DNA from: an uncultured Curvibacter sp.
Lineage (GTDB): Bacteria; Pseudomonadota; Gammaproteobacteria; Burkholderiales; Burkholderiaceae_C
Assembly: GCA_903828535.1 (NCBI GenBank)
Contig: CAIKMN010000003.1
Coordinates: forward strand, 62,001 to 126,000
Reading direction: 5' to 3'
DNA: 64,000 bases
Position numbers and translations under genes: made by a program. Positions within the stretch are counted from its first letter, which is position 1; every line of letters starts with the position of its first letter. Below the pieces are notes generated by a model. That model was given only the letters and a program-made list of their open reading frames with translations. It was not told the DNA's origin and made no database searches. Shown here in pieces: positions 17,959 to 27,778 of this stretch.

Positions 17959-19194
17959 TTATTTCACCAGTTGGTTGAGCTGCATGATGGGCATCAAAAC
18001 CGCCAACACAATCAGCATCACCACCAAGCCCATGCCAACGATCAACAAAGGCTCCAACAAGGTGGCGAGTTGCATGGCGCGGCGTTGCACCTCGCCAGAA
18101 AGTTGCTGGGCGGCACGTTGCAGCATGGCGGGCAGTTGCCCGGTTTGTTCGCCGAGTCTGGCAAACATGGCGAGCAGACCGGGAAAGTTTTTCTTTTGTG
18201 CCAAGGCCGAGCCCAAAGGCGCGCCTTCGCGCACCAACACCAAAGCATCCAGCGCATCGGCGCGGAGGGCTTGGTTCGACAAGGTTTGTGCGGCCGCTTG
18301 CAGGGCTTTCAAAATCGGCACCCCAGCCCCCACCAGCATGGCCAAGGTGCTGGCAAAACGCGCCGCGTTATAGCCCCTGGTGAGTTTGCCCAAAAGAGGC
18401 AACTTGAGCCAAGCCGCGTCAAAGCGCAGGCGAAAATCGTCTTGTTTCAGGGCTTTCAAAAAAGCCCATCCACCGACCACCAAAAACAGCAGGAACCAGC
18501 CACCATAAGCCCGAACGCCGTCGCTGGCGGCGAGCATGACGACCGTCAGAAAGGGCAAGGCATGTTTAGAGCCCGCAAACACATGGGCCACCTGCGGCAC
18601 CACATAGCCCATCAAGAACAGAACAATGGCCACCGCGACCAAGCTGACGATGGCGGGGTAAAGCGCCGCCCCGATGAGTTGGTTGCGCAAGGCTTGGCCT
18701 GCTTCCAGATCATCTGCCAGGTTGTTGAGTACTTGGCCGAGGTGACCACTTTGTTCACCAGCACCAATCACCGCGACATAAATGGGGGCGAATTCATGCG
18801 GGTGCTGGGCCAAGGCGCGACCGAAAGGCGCGCCGGCATTGACCTCGGCGCGCAAGGCGGCCATCAAATTGCGTTCGAGCTCGGTGTCGGCCTCGTCCAT
18901 CAGCGCGGTGAGGGCGCGCTCCAAGGTCAGCCCCGCGCTGACCAGACCCGCCAATTGTCGCGTCCAAATGGCCAGTCGCGCGCCGTTGAATACCTTGGCA
19001 GTGAACCAGCCAGCCGTGCGAATACCAGCGGCATCGGTGCTGGCGCCCAAGCCAGCGTTCACCGGTTCCACTGCCATCGGAATCAGGCCTTGCGAGCGCA
19101 ATTGACTGCGGGCGCTGCGGGCCGTATCGGCTTCGACCACGCCCTTGCGGGCATGGCCTTGGTCGTCAACGGCTTCAAAGGAATAGGCTGGCAT
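17959..19194 (-). CDS. gspF: Type II secretion inner-membrane protein GspF
   Basis: The polytopic platform protein of the type II secretion system. At 411 residues it has normal length. The N-terminal cytoplasmic domain begins MPAYSFEAVDDQGHARKGVV, as usual. Two repeated T2SSF domains follow, each with hydrophobic segments (LIGAALYPAIVSLVAVAIVLFL near 170-195, GGWFLLFLVVGGWAFL near 225, and the C-terminal LLIVGMGLVVMLIVLAVLM). It is the last gene of the gspG-to-gspF run and follows gspE by 17 bases. Confidence 0.96.
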   Translation of the reverse strand: MPAYSFEAVDDQGHARKGVVEADTARSARSQLRSQGLIPMAVEPVNAGLGASTDAAGIRTAGWFTAKVFNGARLAIWTRQLAGLVSAGLTLERALTALMDEADTELERNLMAALRAEVNAGAPFGRALAQHPHEFAPIYVAVIGAGEQSGHLGQVLNNLADDLEAGQALRNQLIGAALYPAIVSLVAVAIVLFLMGYVVPQVAHVFAGSKHALPFLTVVMLAASDGVRAYGGWFLLFLVVGGWAFLKALKQDDFRLRFDAAWLKLPLLGKLTRGYNAARFASTLAMLVGAGVPILKALQAAAQTLSNQALRADALDALVLVREGAPLGSALAQKKNFPGLLAMFARLGEQTGQLPAMLQRAAQQLSGEVQRRAMQLATLLEPLLIVGMGLVVMLIVLAVLMPIMQLNQLVK

Positions 19195-19211
19195 GTGGCT
19201 TTGGGTCCGCT

Positions 19212-20633
19212 TTAATCGCGTGTCACGCGGAGCACTTCTTCGCGGGTGGTGATGCCAGAGGCAATCAACCTTTGGGCGTCGTCGCGCATGAGCGTCATGC
19301 CACTGGCCAGGGCAGCGCTGCGGATGTCGGCTTCTGAAGCTTTGTTGTGAATTTGTGCGCGCATGGCGTCGTCGGTGATGAGTAATTCAAAAACGCCAGT
19401 GCGCCCCGCATAGCCGGTCTGGCCACACACGTCACACCCCTCACCTTGGCAAGCCACACAAACTTTCCTCACCAAGCGCTGGGCCAAAACGCCGAGCAAG
19501 GAAGACGACAACAAGAAGGGTTCCACCCCCATGTCGGTCAAGCGTGTGATGGCGCTGGCCGCGTCGTTGGTGTGCAAGGTGGCCAACACCAAGTGGCCGG
19601 TTAGCGAGGCTTGAATGGCAATTTGCGCGGTCTCAAAATCGCGAATTTCGCCGATCATGATGACGTCGGGGTCTTGCCGCAGAAGGGCCCGCAAGGCCTT
19701 GGCAAAGGTCAGGTCAATTTTCGGGTTCACCTGCGTTTGACCCACGCCCGCGAGTTCGTATTCGATCGGGTCTTCGACGGTCATGATGTTGTTTTGCATC
19801 GCGTCCAAGCGCTGCAAGGCCGCATACAACGTGGTGGTTTTGCCAGACCCGGTGGGGCCTGTCACCAACAAAATACCGTGCGGTTGTTGGATACATTGTT
19901 CAAAACGGGCCAGCACATCGCCTTGCATCCCCACAGATTCCAGGCTCAGTTTGTTGTCAGACTTGTCGAGCAAGCGCAGGACCGCGCGTTCGCCATGGGC
20001 GCTGGGCAAGGTTGAAACGCGCACATCGATGGCGCGGGTGCCCAAACGCAGGCTGATGCGCCCGTCTTGGGGCAAGCGTTTTTCTGATATGTCAAGGTCG
20101 GCCATGATCTTCAAGCGTGAGATCAAGGCCGCGTGCAGGGCGCGGTTGGGCGTCACCACTTCGCGCAGACTGCCGTCAATGCGAAAACGCACGCTGGAAT
20201 GGCGCTCATAAGGCTCGATGTGGATGTCGCTGGCTTCATCTCGGGCCGCTTGGGTCAATAAGGCATTCAGCATGCGGATGATGGGCGCATCGTCGGCCGA
20301 GGCCAGCAAGTCTTCCACGGCCGGCAGTTCTTGCATGATGCGCGACAAATCAGCGTCCGACTCGACTTCGCTGACCACGCTGGCCGCGCTCGATTCGTTG
20401 TTGGCGTAGGCCGCAGAAATGCGTTGCGACAAAGCGGCAGGCGTTAACGATTGCACTTGAGACACCGGGTGGCAACGCATGACTTCAGAAAGGGCTGAGG
20501 CCATCCCTTCAGGGCCTGCGCCATCGCTGATCATCAAAACGCCGCTGGTGTTCGGGTCATGACCTTCGCGCTCCAACAACATTTGAAAACGGCGCGCAAA
20601 AGCGTAGGGCAGGGGGTGGGAGAGCGGCTGCAT
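19212..20633 (-). CDS. gspE: Type II secretion ATPase GspE
   Basis: Cytoplasmic hexameric ATPase that drives pseudopilus assembly. The Walker A motif GPTGSGKT is at 259-266. The Asp box, Walker B (PDVIMIGEIRDFETA) and His box (LVLATLHTNDAASA) follow in order. A tetracysteine zinc site lies at Cys392, Cys395, Cys400 and Cys403. The N-terminal GspL-binding region (about 1-110) is shorter than in some homologues, and total length is 473 residues. The gene is 17 bases after gspD and 17 before gspF. Confidence 0.97.
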   Translation of the reverse strand: MQPLSHPLPYAFARRFQMLLEREGHDPNTSGVLMISDGAGPEGMASALSEVMRCHPVSQVQSLTPAALSQRISAAYANNESSAASVVSEVESDADLSRIMQELPAVEDLLASADDAPIIRMLNALLTQAARDEASDIHIEPYERHSSVRFRIDGSLREVVTPNRALHAALISRLKIMADLDISEKRLPQDGRISLRLGTRAIDVRVSTLPSAHGERAVLRLLDKSDNKLSLESVGMQGDVLARFEQCIQQPHGILLVTGPTGSGKTTTLYAALQRLDAMQNNIMTVEDPIEYELAGVGQTQVNPKIDLTFAKALRALLRQDPDVIMIGEIRDFETAQIAIQASLTGHLVLATLHTNDAASAITRLTDMGVEPFLLSSSLLGVLAQRLVRKVCVACQGEGCDVCGQTGYAGRTGVFELLITDDAMRAQIHNKASEADIRSAALASGMTLMRDDAQRLIASGITTREEVLRVTRD

Positions 20634-20650
20634 GGCGGTTCAGGTTTCAA

Positions 20651-22969
20651 TCAGCGGGAAGGGGGCGTTGCGCTCGGCGGTAAAGGGGGAATCACCGCAG
20701 CGCCGCTGATGCCCGGCAAACCAAAGGTGGGTGTGGGTTGAGTCGCTTCTTCCCAGCCTTTGGCCGCATCGTAACGCTCGGTCGTCAAGCGATCGAGGGT
20801 GTCTTTGTCCCGAACCACAATGGGGCGCAAGAAGATCATCAAATTGGTTTTGTTGCGGGTGCGGTTGTCGCTGCGAAACAGACTGCCCAGCACCGGCACA
20901 TCGCCCAAGCCGGGCACTTTGTCTTGGGTGCCAGAATAGGTGTCTTGCAACAAGCCCCCCAACACCACGATGTTGCCATCGTCCACCAGCACATTCGTTT
21001 CGATCGCGCGCTTGTTGGTGGTCGGGCCATTGCCGGTGTTGATGACGGCGGTGTTGATGCTCGAGACCTCTTGGTAGATGGCCATTTTGACGGTGCCGTT
21101 TTCGCTGATTTGAGGCTTCACGCGCAGTGTCAGGCCCACGTCTTGTCGGTCCACGGTTTGAAAGGGGTTGCTGGCGCCGCTGACCGTGGTGGTGTAGGTG
21201 CCGGTCACGAAGGGCACGTTTTGGCCCACGATGATGCGGGCTTCTTCGTTGTCCAGGGTCAACAAATTCGGCGTGGCCAAGACGTTGCCGTCGCCGTTTT
21301 GTTGCAGAAAGTTGGCCAAAGCGCCCAGCACCAAGCGGCCCCCAATTTTGCTGGCGTAGCCAAAGTTCATGCCTGGGGGCAAAGACGCCACCGCGCTGGC
21401 TGCGGTGCTGGCGGTGGTGGCCGATAAATTGATGATGTTGGCGCCGGTGAGGTTGGAGCTGTTGCCCAGATAACCGTTATTGCCCAACAGGGTTTGCCAC
21501 TGCACGCCGAATTGCGCGAGCTTGGTGCTGTTGACTTCAACAATCAAACTTTCCACCAGCACTTGGGCGCGGCGTTTATCGAGTTGGTCGATCACCGCCA
21601 AAAGTTGGCGCATGACCGGATCGGGCGCGCTGATGATCAACGAGTTGGTGGCGGGGTCGGCCTGAATTTGACCGCCGGTAGAAGGCAGGGCCAAATTGCT
21701 GTTGCCAAAATTACCGGATGCCCCTGAGCCCAAACCGCCTTTGCCGCCGCTGGCGTTGGCCAAGGTGTTATTGGCCGAGGCCAAGTTGTTTGGTGAACTG
21801 CTGCCACTCGAGCTGCCGCCGCTGGCAGTGGCGCTGTTCGCCGCTGATGAACCGGGTGTTCCTGCCATGGCCGAGGCCAAGGCAGCTCGCAAAGTAATGG
21901 CCAATTTAGTGGCTTCTGCGTTCTTTAAATAGACCACATGGATGTTGCCACTGGGCGATTCGCCGGGGGTGGCTTGGTCCAACTTGGCCACCAAAGATCG
22001 CACCAAGGCCGCACGTGTCGGGTTGGCGGCGCGCAGGATCAAGGTGTTCGAGCGCGGCTCGGCGATCACGGTGGTGCGGTACCCATTGCCATCGCTGTTG
22101 GGCGAGGCGCTGGGGTTGGCCACCGCATTGGCATTTGCATTCGAATTGCTGCCACTGTTGTCGAGCAAGCGGTTGATGATCGGGGCCACGTCCACAGCCA
22201 GGCTGTGATGAAGGGTCAGGATGTCCACATCACCCGCATTGGGCACATCCAGGGTGGCGATGATTTGGGCCAAACGGCGCAGGTTGTCGGCGTAGTCGGT
22301 GATGACCAACGAGTTGTTGCCCGCGTTCACGTTGATGGTGTTGTTGGCGCTGATCAAGGGGCGCAACGTGGGCACCAAATTGGTCGGGTTTTCGTAGTTC
22401 AGCTTGAAAATTTGCGTCACGATTTCGTTGCCGCTGGTTTTCTTGCTGGCCGTGCTGTTGACAGAAACCGGCCCTGGTTGCAATTTGGCGTCGGCTTCAG
22501 GCACCACCTTGTACAAACCTTCGGCCTCCACCACCGTGAAACCTTGCAGCCTCAAGGTCGACAAGAACTGTTCGTAAGCCAAGCTGGGCTTGACGGGGTT
22601 TTCACTGGTCAACGTCATCGTGCCTTTGACGCGGGGGTCGACCACCATGTTGCGCCCCGTGATCAGGCCCATGGTGCGCGCCACGCCTTCGATTTCGGCG
22701 TTGTTGAAATTCAAGGTGATGGGCTCACCGGGTTTGGCGGGTTTGGTGGCTGCAGTTTCAGCCCGCAGTGGATGCATGGCGAAGGGGCCAACCCACAATA
22801 AGGCCGCCAGTAAAGGCAGTGTCCCCCAGACGTCCTTGCTCAAGCCCAAAGAGAAGCGCTTTAAAACGGGCGGGCGTTGGCTGAAATGGCGGGGAATTTG
22901 GTTGTCGTGGGACATGGTGGATTTCGATAAAACAGGTGTGAATTTTGGCGTGGAATGAATCAGGGTCAT
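20651..22969 (-). CDS. gspD: Type II secretion outer-membrane secretin GspD
   Basis: Forms the outer-membrane channel. The order is a long N-terminus with a signal-like hydrophobic segment at about 50-70 (LPLLAALLWVGPFAMHPLRA), N0 domain (ITLNFNNAEIEGVARTMGLIT), N1-N3 repeats, and the secretin core with VPFVTGTYTT and the C-terminal VPGLGDVPVLGSLFR. A Ser/Asn/Gly-rich spacer of about 70 residues interrupts the N3 domain. The ATG at 22969 overlaps the gspN stop as ATGA, which supports coupling. The ATG at 22915 would give a more ordinary signal peptide and is an alternative start. No lipobox is seen, so a pilotin, if any, is encoded elsewhere. Confidence 0.95.
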   Translation of the reverse strand: MTLIHSTPKFTPVLSKSTMSHDNQIPRHFSQRPPVLKRFSLGLSKDVWGTLPLLAALLWVGPFAMHPLRAETAATKPAKPGEPITLNFNNAEIEGVARTMGLITGRNMVVDPRVKGTMTLTSENPVKPSLAYEQFLSTLRLQGFTVVEAEGLYKVVPEADAKLQPGPVSVNSTASKKTSGNEIVTQIFKLNYENPTNLVPTLRPLISANNTINVNAGNNSLVITDYADNLRRLAQIIATLDVPNAGDVDILTLHHSLAVDVAPIINRLLDNSGSNSNANANAVANPSASPNSDGNGYRTTVIAEPRSNTLILRAANPTRAALVRSLVAKLDQATPGESPSGNIHVVYLKNAEATKLAITLRAALASAMAGTPGSSAANSATASGGSSSGSSSPNNLASANNTLANASGGKGGLGSGASGNFGNSNLALPSTGGQIQADPATNSLIISAPDPVMRQLLAVIDQLDKRRAQVLVESLIVEVNSTKLAQFGVQWQTLLGNNGYLGNSSNLTGANIINLSATTASTAASAVASLPPGMNFGYASKIGGRLVLGALANFLQQNGDGNVLATPNLLTLDNEEARIIVGQNVPFVTGTYTTTVSGASNPFQTVDRQDVGLTLRVKPQISENGTVKMAIYQEVSSINTAVINTGNGPTTNKRAIETNVLVDDGNIVVLGGLLQDTYSGTQDKVPGLGDVPVLGSLFRSDNRTRNKTNLMIFLRPIVVRDKDTLDRLTTERYDAAKGWEEATQPTPTFGLPGISGAAVIPPLPPSATPPSR

Positions 22970-23772
22970 CCCAACGAAATACGGGCATGGTTGCCATCGC
23001 GCAGGCCGATGACGTTCAGTAAATTATTCAAGGCATTTTCGCGCTCTTCGGTCGCTTTGGCCTGACCTCGGAAGTGAAGCTGTCCGTCCACCCACTGGCC
23101 TTCTCCTTCCAGCAACAAACTGCCCCGCAAGGTGCTCAGGTTGAGTTCAGGGGTTTTGCCGCCAGAGACCACCAGTTGGTAACTTCCCAGCGGCTTCAAG
23201 GTCGACAGTTTGGATGAAATGTCCAACGCTTGCAAGCGGGCCTTGCCTTCGACTTGCAGCCGACCTTGAGACAAGATCAACCGCAATGGCTCGCTGTCTA
23301 GTTGCAGCTGACCTTGCAGGGTCAAGGTGTTCCAAGGGGCGCCCAAGCCCGACAAGATGTCAGCCGAGCCCAAAAAATGGCTGTCTGCCAACGTCACCGT
23401 GGTTTGTCCAAACCCGGGCTGGACTTGGAAGTTCAACGTTTGAGGGGTGCAACAGGGCATTTGAACGCCCAATGCCAAGCTCGGCAGAGTTTGCCAATGG
23501 AACTGGCTGGCCAACCGCCATTCAATTCTGCCCGGTAGCCGGCGCGCGTCTTGGCTGCCTTCGCCGCCACGCAACCAAAGTTCGGCAGAGCCTTGCCAAG
23601 CCGTGCCGCGGGCGGCCTCTAGGCTCAGATGCCCTTGTGTCGCAAGGGACAGCAGTTGGCCGACCCAGCGGGCTGGCGCGAAGAGAAACAAAGCCAGCAA
23701 GCCGCCGAGCAGGGCCCCAAAAAGGGCCTGTTTTCGGGCGGTTTGTCTGGGGTGGCGCAACGCGTGGGTCAT
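22966..23772 (-). CDS. gspN: Type II secretion protein GspN
   Basis: A 268-residue protein with one N-terminal membrane anchor (ALFGALLGGLLALFLFAPARWV) and a periplasmic domain rich in beta strands, as in the GspN family. A CC pair (MPCCTPQTLNF) sits near residues 106-107. GspN is not universal among type II systems, and its exact part in the machine is not settled. It overlaps gspD by four bases (ATGA) and lies downstream of gspM with a 26-base gap. Confidence 0.87.
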   Translation of the reverse strand: MTHALRHPRQTARKQALFGALLGGLLALFLFAPARWVGQLLSLATQGHLSLEAARGTAWQGSAELWLRGGEGSQDARRLPGRIEWRLASQFHWQTLPSLALGVQMPCCTPQTLNFQVQPGFGQTTVTLADSHFLGSADILSGLGAPWNTLTLQGQLQLDSEPLRLILSQGRLQVEGKARLQALDISSKLSTLKPLGSYQLVVSGGKTPELNLSTLRGSLLLEGEGQWVDGQLHFRGQAKATEERENALNNLLNVIGLRDGNHARISLG

Positions 23773-23798
23773 GTTGGCGGGTTAGAACGGGTCCGAAC

Positions 23799-24341
23799 TC
23801 AAAGGGTTGGCAAGCTCATCAGCAGCCGGCCTTCCCATTGACCTGCGGCATTGCGCTGCAACTTGGTTTCGATAGGCAGGGCATGGGCATTCAGGCGCGC
23901 TTGTTCGAGCCAGCCCAGCAAGACCTCGGGGGCGGTGCTGGGCAAAATCAGGGTGGCGTGGTCGTTTTGAATTTGCAACTCGGCTTTGGCGCCAAGCTGG
24001 TTTTTGACACTGGCTTGTAGGGCCGACAGGCTGGTTTGTCGGTCAATGGCCGGGCGCCCCTGCAAGGCCAGGGCCTGAGCGCGGGCATTCAGCATGGCTT
24101 GCCGCTGGGCCTCTGTTTGGGCTTGGTTTTGTAGGGCCTGCGCCAAAGTTTGGCGGGCCGGCGCAATGCCCACCCACCAAAGGAGGGCCAAGCCACAACA
24201 CAGCGCGGCGAAGCGCACCAAGAGGCGCTCGCGTGCTGACAAGGACGTCCACATTTCACGCCAAGCCTGCAAGGCGGCTTGAGACGATGTTCGGGGTGCG
24301 TTGTTTGACGAAGTGGCCATGGGACTCTTTGGTTTTCTCAA
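23799..24341 (-). CDS. gspM: Type II secretion protein GspM
   Basis: A 180-residue bitopic inner-membrane protein. A short cytoplasmic N-terminus is followed by a membrane segment at about residues 44-62 (FAALCCGLALLWWVGIAPA), an Ala/Gln-rich predicted coiled coil (about 65-105) and a small periplasmic ferredoxin-like domain. It would pair with GspL. Its start overlaps the gspL stop by four bases. Confidence 0.9.
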   Translation of the reverse strand: MRKPKSPMATSSNNAPRTSSQAALQAWREMWTSLSARERLLVRFAALCCGLALLWWVGIAPARQTLAQALQNQAQTEAQRQAMLNARAQALALQGRPAIDRQTSLSALQASVKNQLGAKAELQIQNDHATLILPSTAPEVLLGWLEQARLNAHALPIETKLQRNAAGQWEGRLLMSLPTL

Positions 24342-25657
24342 AGGGCGTCGCTTCGGACAACGAGTTGCTCGCCCTGTTGGCTGGCCGCCAGGCCTTTGGC
24401 GCGCAGCCTTTGGGCGACGGCGTTGAAGTCATTGGGGTTCAAATCCAGCCCTTTCAATTTGAGCACGCCATTGATGTAGTCGATTTCGCGGGGTGGGCGT
24501 TGAGCGCCAGCGGTGCCTTGCAGCGACGTTTGCACGGCCCCAAGCAGGCTTTCAAAATCAGTTGGGCCCAGCTCGCCTGTTTTTTGTCTCAAGCGCTGCA
24601 GCTCGCCCTTCATTTGCGCGGGGGCATCGACGACGACCTGCACCGAGGGGAAGGTGCTGGTCAGCCAACCCGCCATTTGAATTTGAAGTTGCTGCTGATC
24701 GTGCCGGGTACGCCAGGCTTGGACATTCAAGCCCAAAATTTGCAGCAAGGCCAATACCACCAAACCCCAACGCGCCCAAGCCCAATCGGGGCTGTTCATG
24801 AAGGTGTTGCCAAGTTGAACCAAGCGCCTGAGGGCGCGGTCTCGTGGCGATCGCGCCAAACTGTGCTGCGCTAAGTTCCAGGGGCTTTGGGCTGCTTGTA
24901 GCCAACGCGCGGGCGCTGTTTGCAAGGTCACTTGGCCCCCCTTTTCCACCTTCCCGAAATGACTGTCCTTGCCTCGGGTTGGGGCTTCGGGGTGGGTATT
25001 TAAGGCTTGCTCGACGCTCAAGGCCAAAGCGGGCTCAGACAAAACGGTCAAAGACCCCGGCACACCTTGTCCTGTTCCTTGCAACCACCCGTCGGGCGGC
25101 AGGTCGCTGAGGCCATTTTTTTGCAAGGGCCAGCGCAACACTTGGGTCGCGTTAGCCACCACCCATTCAGCCTGCTGAGGGCCTTGAACGGCCAGCAACA
25201 GCGGTTCGTGATGGCCATTTTCGTGGCCCATGCCAGGCCAAACTTCAGGCACGATGCGGTGCACCGTCACGCCCTGGTTTTCAAGTCGCTGCAAGGCACC
25301 TTGCAGCCAAGCCCGGTTGACGGCCGCCACGCAGTCTTGGTCGGGGCCTAAAGCCAAATGGAGCTGTTGGGGTTCGCTCAATAAATGGTCTTCCAACAAC
25401 CCCTCGAGCAAGGCCTGCCCTCGATTGGTTTGTCGGTTAAACGTTCGGTTCTGAGGCGGGAGTTGAACCCGGTGCCAAGACAAAGCCTGCAAGGGCACCA
25501 CCGCGACCACCTCATCTCCCCGCCCCGCTGGGGGCAGCAAGGCGGCTGCGGCTGAGCCCTGCCGAGTGATCGTCAAACGATCTTCCGACGCCACATAAGG
25601 CCACTCTCCCGTGGCGGGGTCGAAGGGGCTGGGCAAGTAAATGAGGAGCAGGCTCAT
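24338..25657 (-). CDS. gspL: Type II secretion protein GspL
   Basis: Inner-membrane protein that links the GspE ATPase to the periplasmic parts. The 439-residue protein has an actin-like cytoplasmic domain (about 1-290) with VVAVVPLQALSWHRVQLP. A single membrane segment follows near 295-320 (WARWGLVVLALLQILGLNVQAW), then a periplasmic ferredoxin-like domain. The cytoplasmic domain contains a variable Gly/Pro stretch. The gene lies between gspK (21-base gap) and gspM (overlap). Confidence 0.92.
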   Translation of the reverse strand: MSLLLIYLPSPFDPATGEWPYVASEDRLTITRQGSAAAALLPPAGRGDEVVAVVPLQALSWHRVQLPPQNRTFNRQTNRGQALLEGLLEDHLLSEPQQLHLALGPDQDCVAAVNRAWLQGALQRLENQGVTVHRIVPEVWPGMGHENGHHEPLLLAVQGPQQAEWVVANATQVLRWPLQKNGLSDLPPDGWLQGTGQGVPGSLTVLSEPALALSVEQALNTHPEAPTRGKDSHFGKVEKGGQVTLQTAPARWLQAAQSPWNLAQHSLARSPRDRALRRLVQLGNTFMNSPDWAWARWGLVVLALLQILGLNVQAWRTRHDQQQLQIQMAGWLTSTFPSVQVVVDAPAQMKGELQRLRQKTGELGPTDFESLLGAVQTSLQGTAGAQRPPREIDYINGVLKLKGLDLNPNDFNAVAQRLRAKGLAASQQGEQLVVRSDAL

Positions 25658-25678
25658 GCAAAGGAAGAGTGAAGGGGC

Positions 25679-26638
25679 TTACGGACTGATTGTAGAGAGA
25701 CTGGCCGGAATTCCCTGAGGCCCGCGCACGCGCCAAAGGGTGTTCACCTGGCTGCCGTTGCGCCAGACCAAGGAGGTCTCTTGAACCACCAAGTTGTCCC
25801 AACGCAATCGCCCCACCACTTGAAAGTATTGGCTGGAAACGCCGTGGTCGGTGCTGTTGACCGCGGTCCCCAACGTGCCCAACCATTTTTGGGCATCGGC
25901 CAAATTGCCAAAAGGGCGGGTCGTTCGGTGGTTGATTAAGTTCTGGGCACCGGCCGAATCGAGGCCAGGAATGCTTGCTTGAATCGCCAAGGCGGGCGCG
26001 GTGTTCAGGTTCAGGGAGGTCGCCATCGGCAAAATCGTGGCATAGGGCAACAAGGCATTGAGTGTGTTGGGGCTCAATCCGACGTTCGCTAATTCTGCCC
26101 AGCGTTGTGGGGCAATGGGTACATCGCTTTTTGGGCCATTTGTTTTGAGACTCAATAAGTTCTGCTCCAGGCTGTTCAGTTCTTGGGCGGGCAAGCCCAA
26201 ACTTTCGAACAACTTGGCAAACGCGTTGTGCGCACTCGGGTTGATGCCGCCAGAGGTCAAGACCAAGTTGGTCACATTCAGAAGGCCTTGCTGATCGGTG
26301 ATGCCACCCGACAAAAATGCGTTTTCCAGGTCTTTGCCTTCATCGGCCGCATTGGCGTTGTTGCCCGCCAAAAAGCTCGACAGCTTGGATTCCTGCAAAG
26401 GCACGGCCCAAGGCTCGGACAAAAAATCCGCGCCGCCATTCAGCCCGTCTTCGCGCAAAATCAAGCGCGACCAATCGAGTGCGCCGGTCAGCAGCCAGCT
26501 GGCCTGCACCCGCACGCGCTCGCTGCGCTCGACCTCAATGGCCCGCCACTGCTGCCAAGCGGCGGCACTGGCCAAAGTGGCGACCAGGGTGACGGTGAGC
26601 ATGGCCGCCAACAGCGCCGCACCGCGGTCTGGCCTCAT
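25679..26638 (-). CDS. gspK: Type II secretion minor pseudopilin GspK
   Basis: The large minor pseudopilin expected at the pseudopilus tip with GspI and GspJ. The prepilin leader is very short (MRPDRG) and the mature N-terminus AALLAAMLTVTLVATLASAAAW is the hydrophobic helix; it lacks the Glu5 of other pilins, as usual for GspK. The 319-residue length and the helical insertion (LNSLEQNLLSLK, LNALLPYATILP and similar) fit the family. It overlaps gspJ by four bases. Confidence 0.93.
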   Translation of the reverse strand: MRPDRGAALLAAMLTVTLVATLASAAAWQQWRAIEVERSERVRVQASWLLTGALDWSRLILREDGLNGGADFLSEPWAVPLQESKLSSFLAGNNANAADEGKDLENAFLSGGITDQQGLLNVTNLVLTSGGINPSAHNAFAKLFESLGLPAQELNSLEQNLLSLKTNGPKSDVPIAPQRWAELANVGLSPNTLNALLPYATILPMATSLNLNTAPALAIQASIPGLDSAGAQNLINHRTTRPFGNLADAQKWLGTLGTAVNSTDHGVSSQYFQVVGRLRWDNLVVQETSLVWRNGSQVNTLWRVRGPQGIPASLSTISP

Positions 26639-27420
26639 GATTTACCCCCGCCCACGACCGGGCGCACCCAATCACGGGTGATGGCGCCGCTGAGGGTTTG
26701 GCCATTCGACAAGGTCAAAATCATTTTGATGGCCAGGGGCAGTTTGCTGTTGCTGGCCGTTTGAGGCGATGTGACGCCATTGCCCGTCCCGCCTGCGCCG
26801 AAGCCCGGCCAGGGTCCTGAACCCGATCCTGTTCCCGAAGGGGTATCCGCCAAGGCGTTGTTGGTGTTTGCGTTGGCATCGCTAGACAGTGAATTTGTCC
26901 AAGCATTCCCTCGGTAATAAAACAATTGCCAAGCATCGGCCTTCGCCATGCGCACGCTTTGTTGTTGGGCATTGGCATCAGCGCCTTGGCCCCAGGTGCT
27001 GGCTTGTTGCCAAGCGGCCTGCCAATCGGCAAGGCGGGTCAAAGGCGCCGATTGCCAGCGCTGCCATCCGCCTTGGCGCAGGCTCCAAGCGGTGACCAAA
27101 AATGAACTCGAAGCACCGGACACGCCGGAAGATCCAGCAGGATCGGCCACACCACTGGGCCCCGTGCGGGTGATGCGCAAGGTATTGCCATCCCAGTCTA
27201 GGGCGGTGGTGTTCGGGGTTTCGATCAAGGCGTCCAGGTCGGTTTGCCATTGCGCCAAAGCGGCGTTCAGACTCAGCACTTGATCGGCATTTTGCGAGGT
27301 GCTTTGCAAGGTGCGCACCATGCCGTCCAGGCCTTGCCAACTCATCACAGCCATGAGCGCCATGATGACCAAGGCCACCAGCAACTCAACGAGCGTGAAG
27401 CCCGGAGAATTTTTCGCCAT
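26635..27420 (-). CDS. gspJ: Type II secretion minor pseudopilin GspJ
   Basis: Prepilin leader MAKNSPG followed by FTLVELLVALVIMALMAVMSW, the methylated-Phe helix. The 261 residues include a Gly/Ser/Asn-rich region (about 185-225) that is longer than usual and probably a surface loop. It would form the tip complex with GspI and GspK. It starts one base after the gspI stop codon and overlaps gspK at its 3' end. Confidence 0.93.
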   Translation of the reverse strand: MAKNSPGFTLVELLVALVIMALMAVMSWQGLDGMVRTLQSTSQNADQVLSLNAALAQWQTDLDALIETPNTTALDWDGNTLRITRTGPSGVADPAGSSGVSGASSSFLVTAWSLRQGGWQRWQSAPLTRLADWQAAWQQASTWGQGADANAQQQSVRMAKADAWQLFYYRGNAWTNSLSSDANANTNNALADTPSGTGSGSGPWPGFGAGGTGNGVTSPQTASNSKLPLAIKMILTLSNGQTLSGAITRDWVRPVVGGGKS

Positions 27421-27421
27421 C

Positions 27422-27778
27422 TCAGTACTTACCCAAAATGGTGGACAGGGTCACCATGGGGTTGTTGGATTCATCCAAGGCGGTGGCGTCGATGCGCCGA
27501 AAGCTGGGGTTGGGTGTGGCTTGAACGGACAGCCGAACCCCTAAATTTCGACCTGCTTGCTCACAGCGCACTTGGCTCTCGCCGATCGGGGGCATCACGG
27601 CACTCAAGCGCTGAGCGACCAGTTGGTTCTCCACACACAAATGGCCGAGCAGCAAATCGGCTTGCCGGCTGGCATGGCGTGTCAAAGCGCCGCTGGCTTG
27701 CAGGCCAGCGATCAAAGCCACAGCCACTATGGCCAACGCCACCAGGACCTCAATCAAAGTGAAGCCTCGGTTTTTCAA
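27422..27778 (-). CDS. gspI: Type II secretion minor pseudopilin GspI
   Basis: A 118-residue minor pseudopilin. The leader MKNRG is followed by FTLIEVLVALAIVAVALIAG, the N-terminal helix with Glu5. The globular domain ends with a GspI-type segment (VRLSVQATPNPSFRRIDAT). Start overlaps the gspH stop by four bases. A prepilin peptidase (GspO) to process this and the other pseudopilins is not in the window. Confidence 0.93.
   Translation of the reverse strand: MKNRGFTLIEVLVALAIVAVALIAGLQASGALTRHASRQADLLLGHLCVENQLVAQRLSAVMPPIGESQVRCEQAGRNLGVRLSVQATPNPSFRRIDATALDESNNPMVTLSTILGKY

Noticed and set aside
17728-19215. 495-codon ORF antisense to gspF and the 5'-nucleotidase gene
   Set aside because: It spans two well-supported genes on the other strand and is Gln/His/Gly-rich without motifs.
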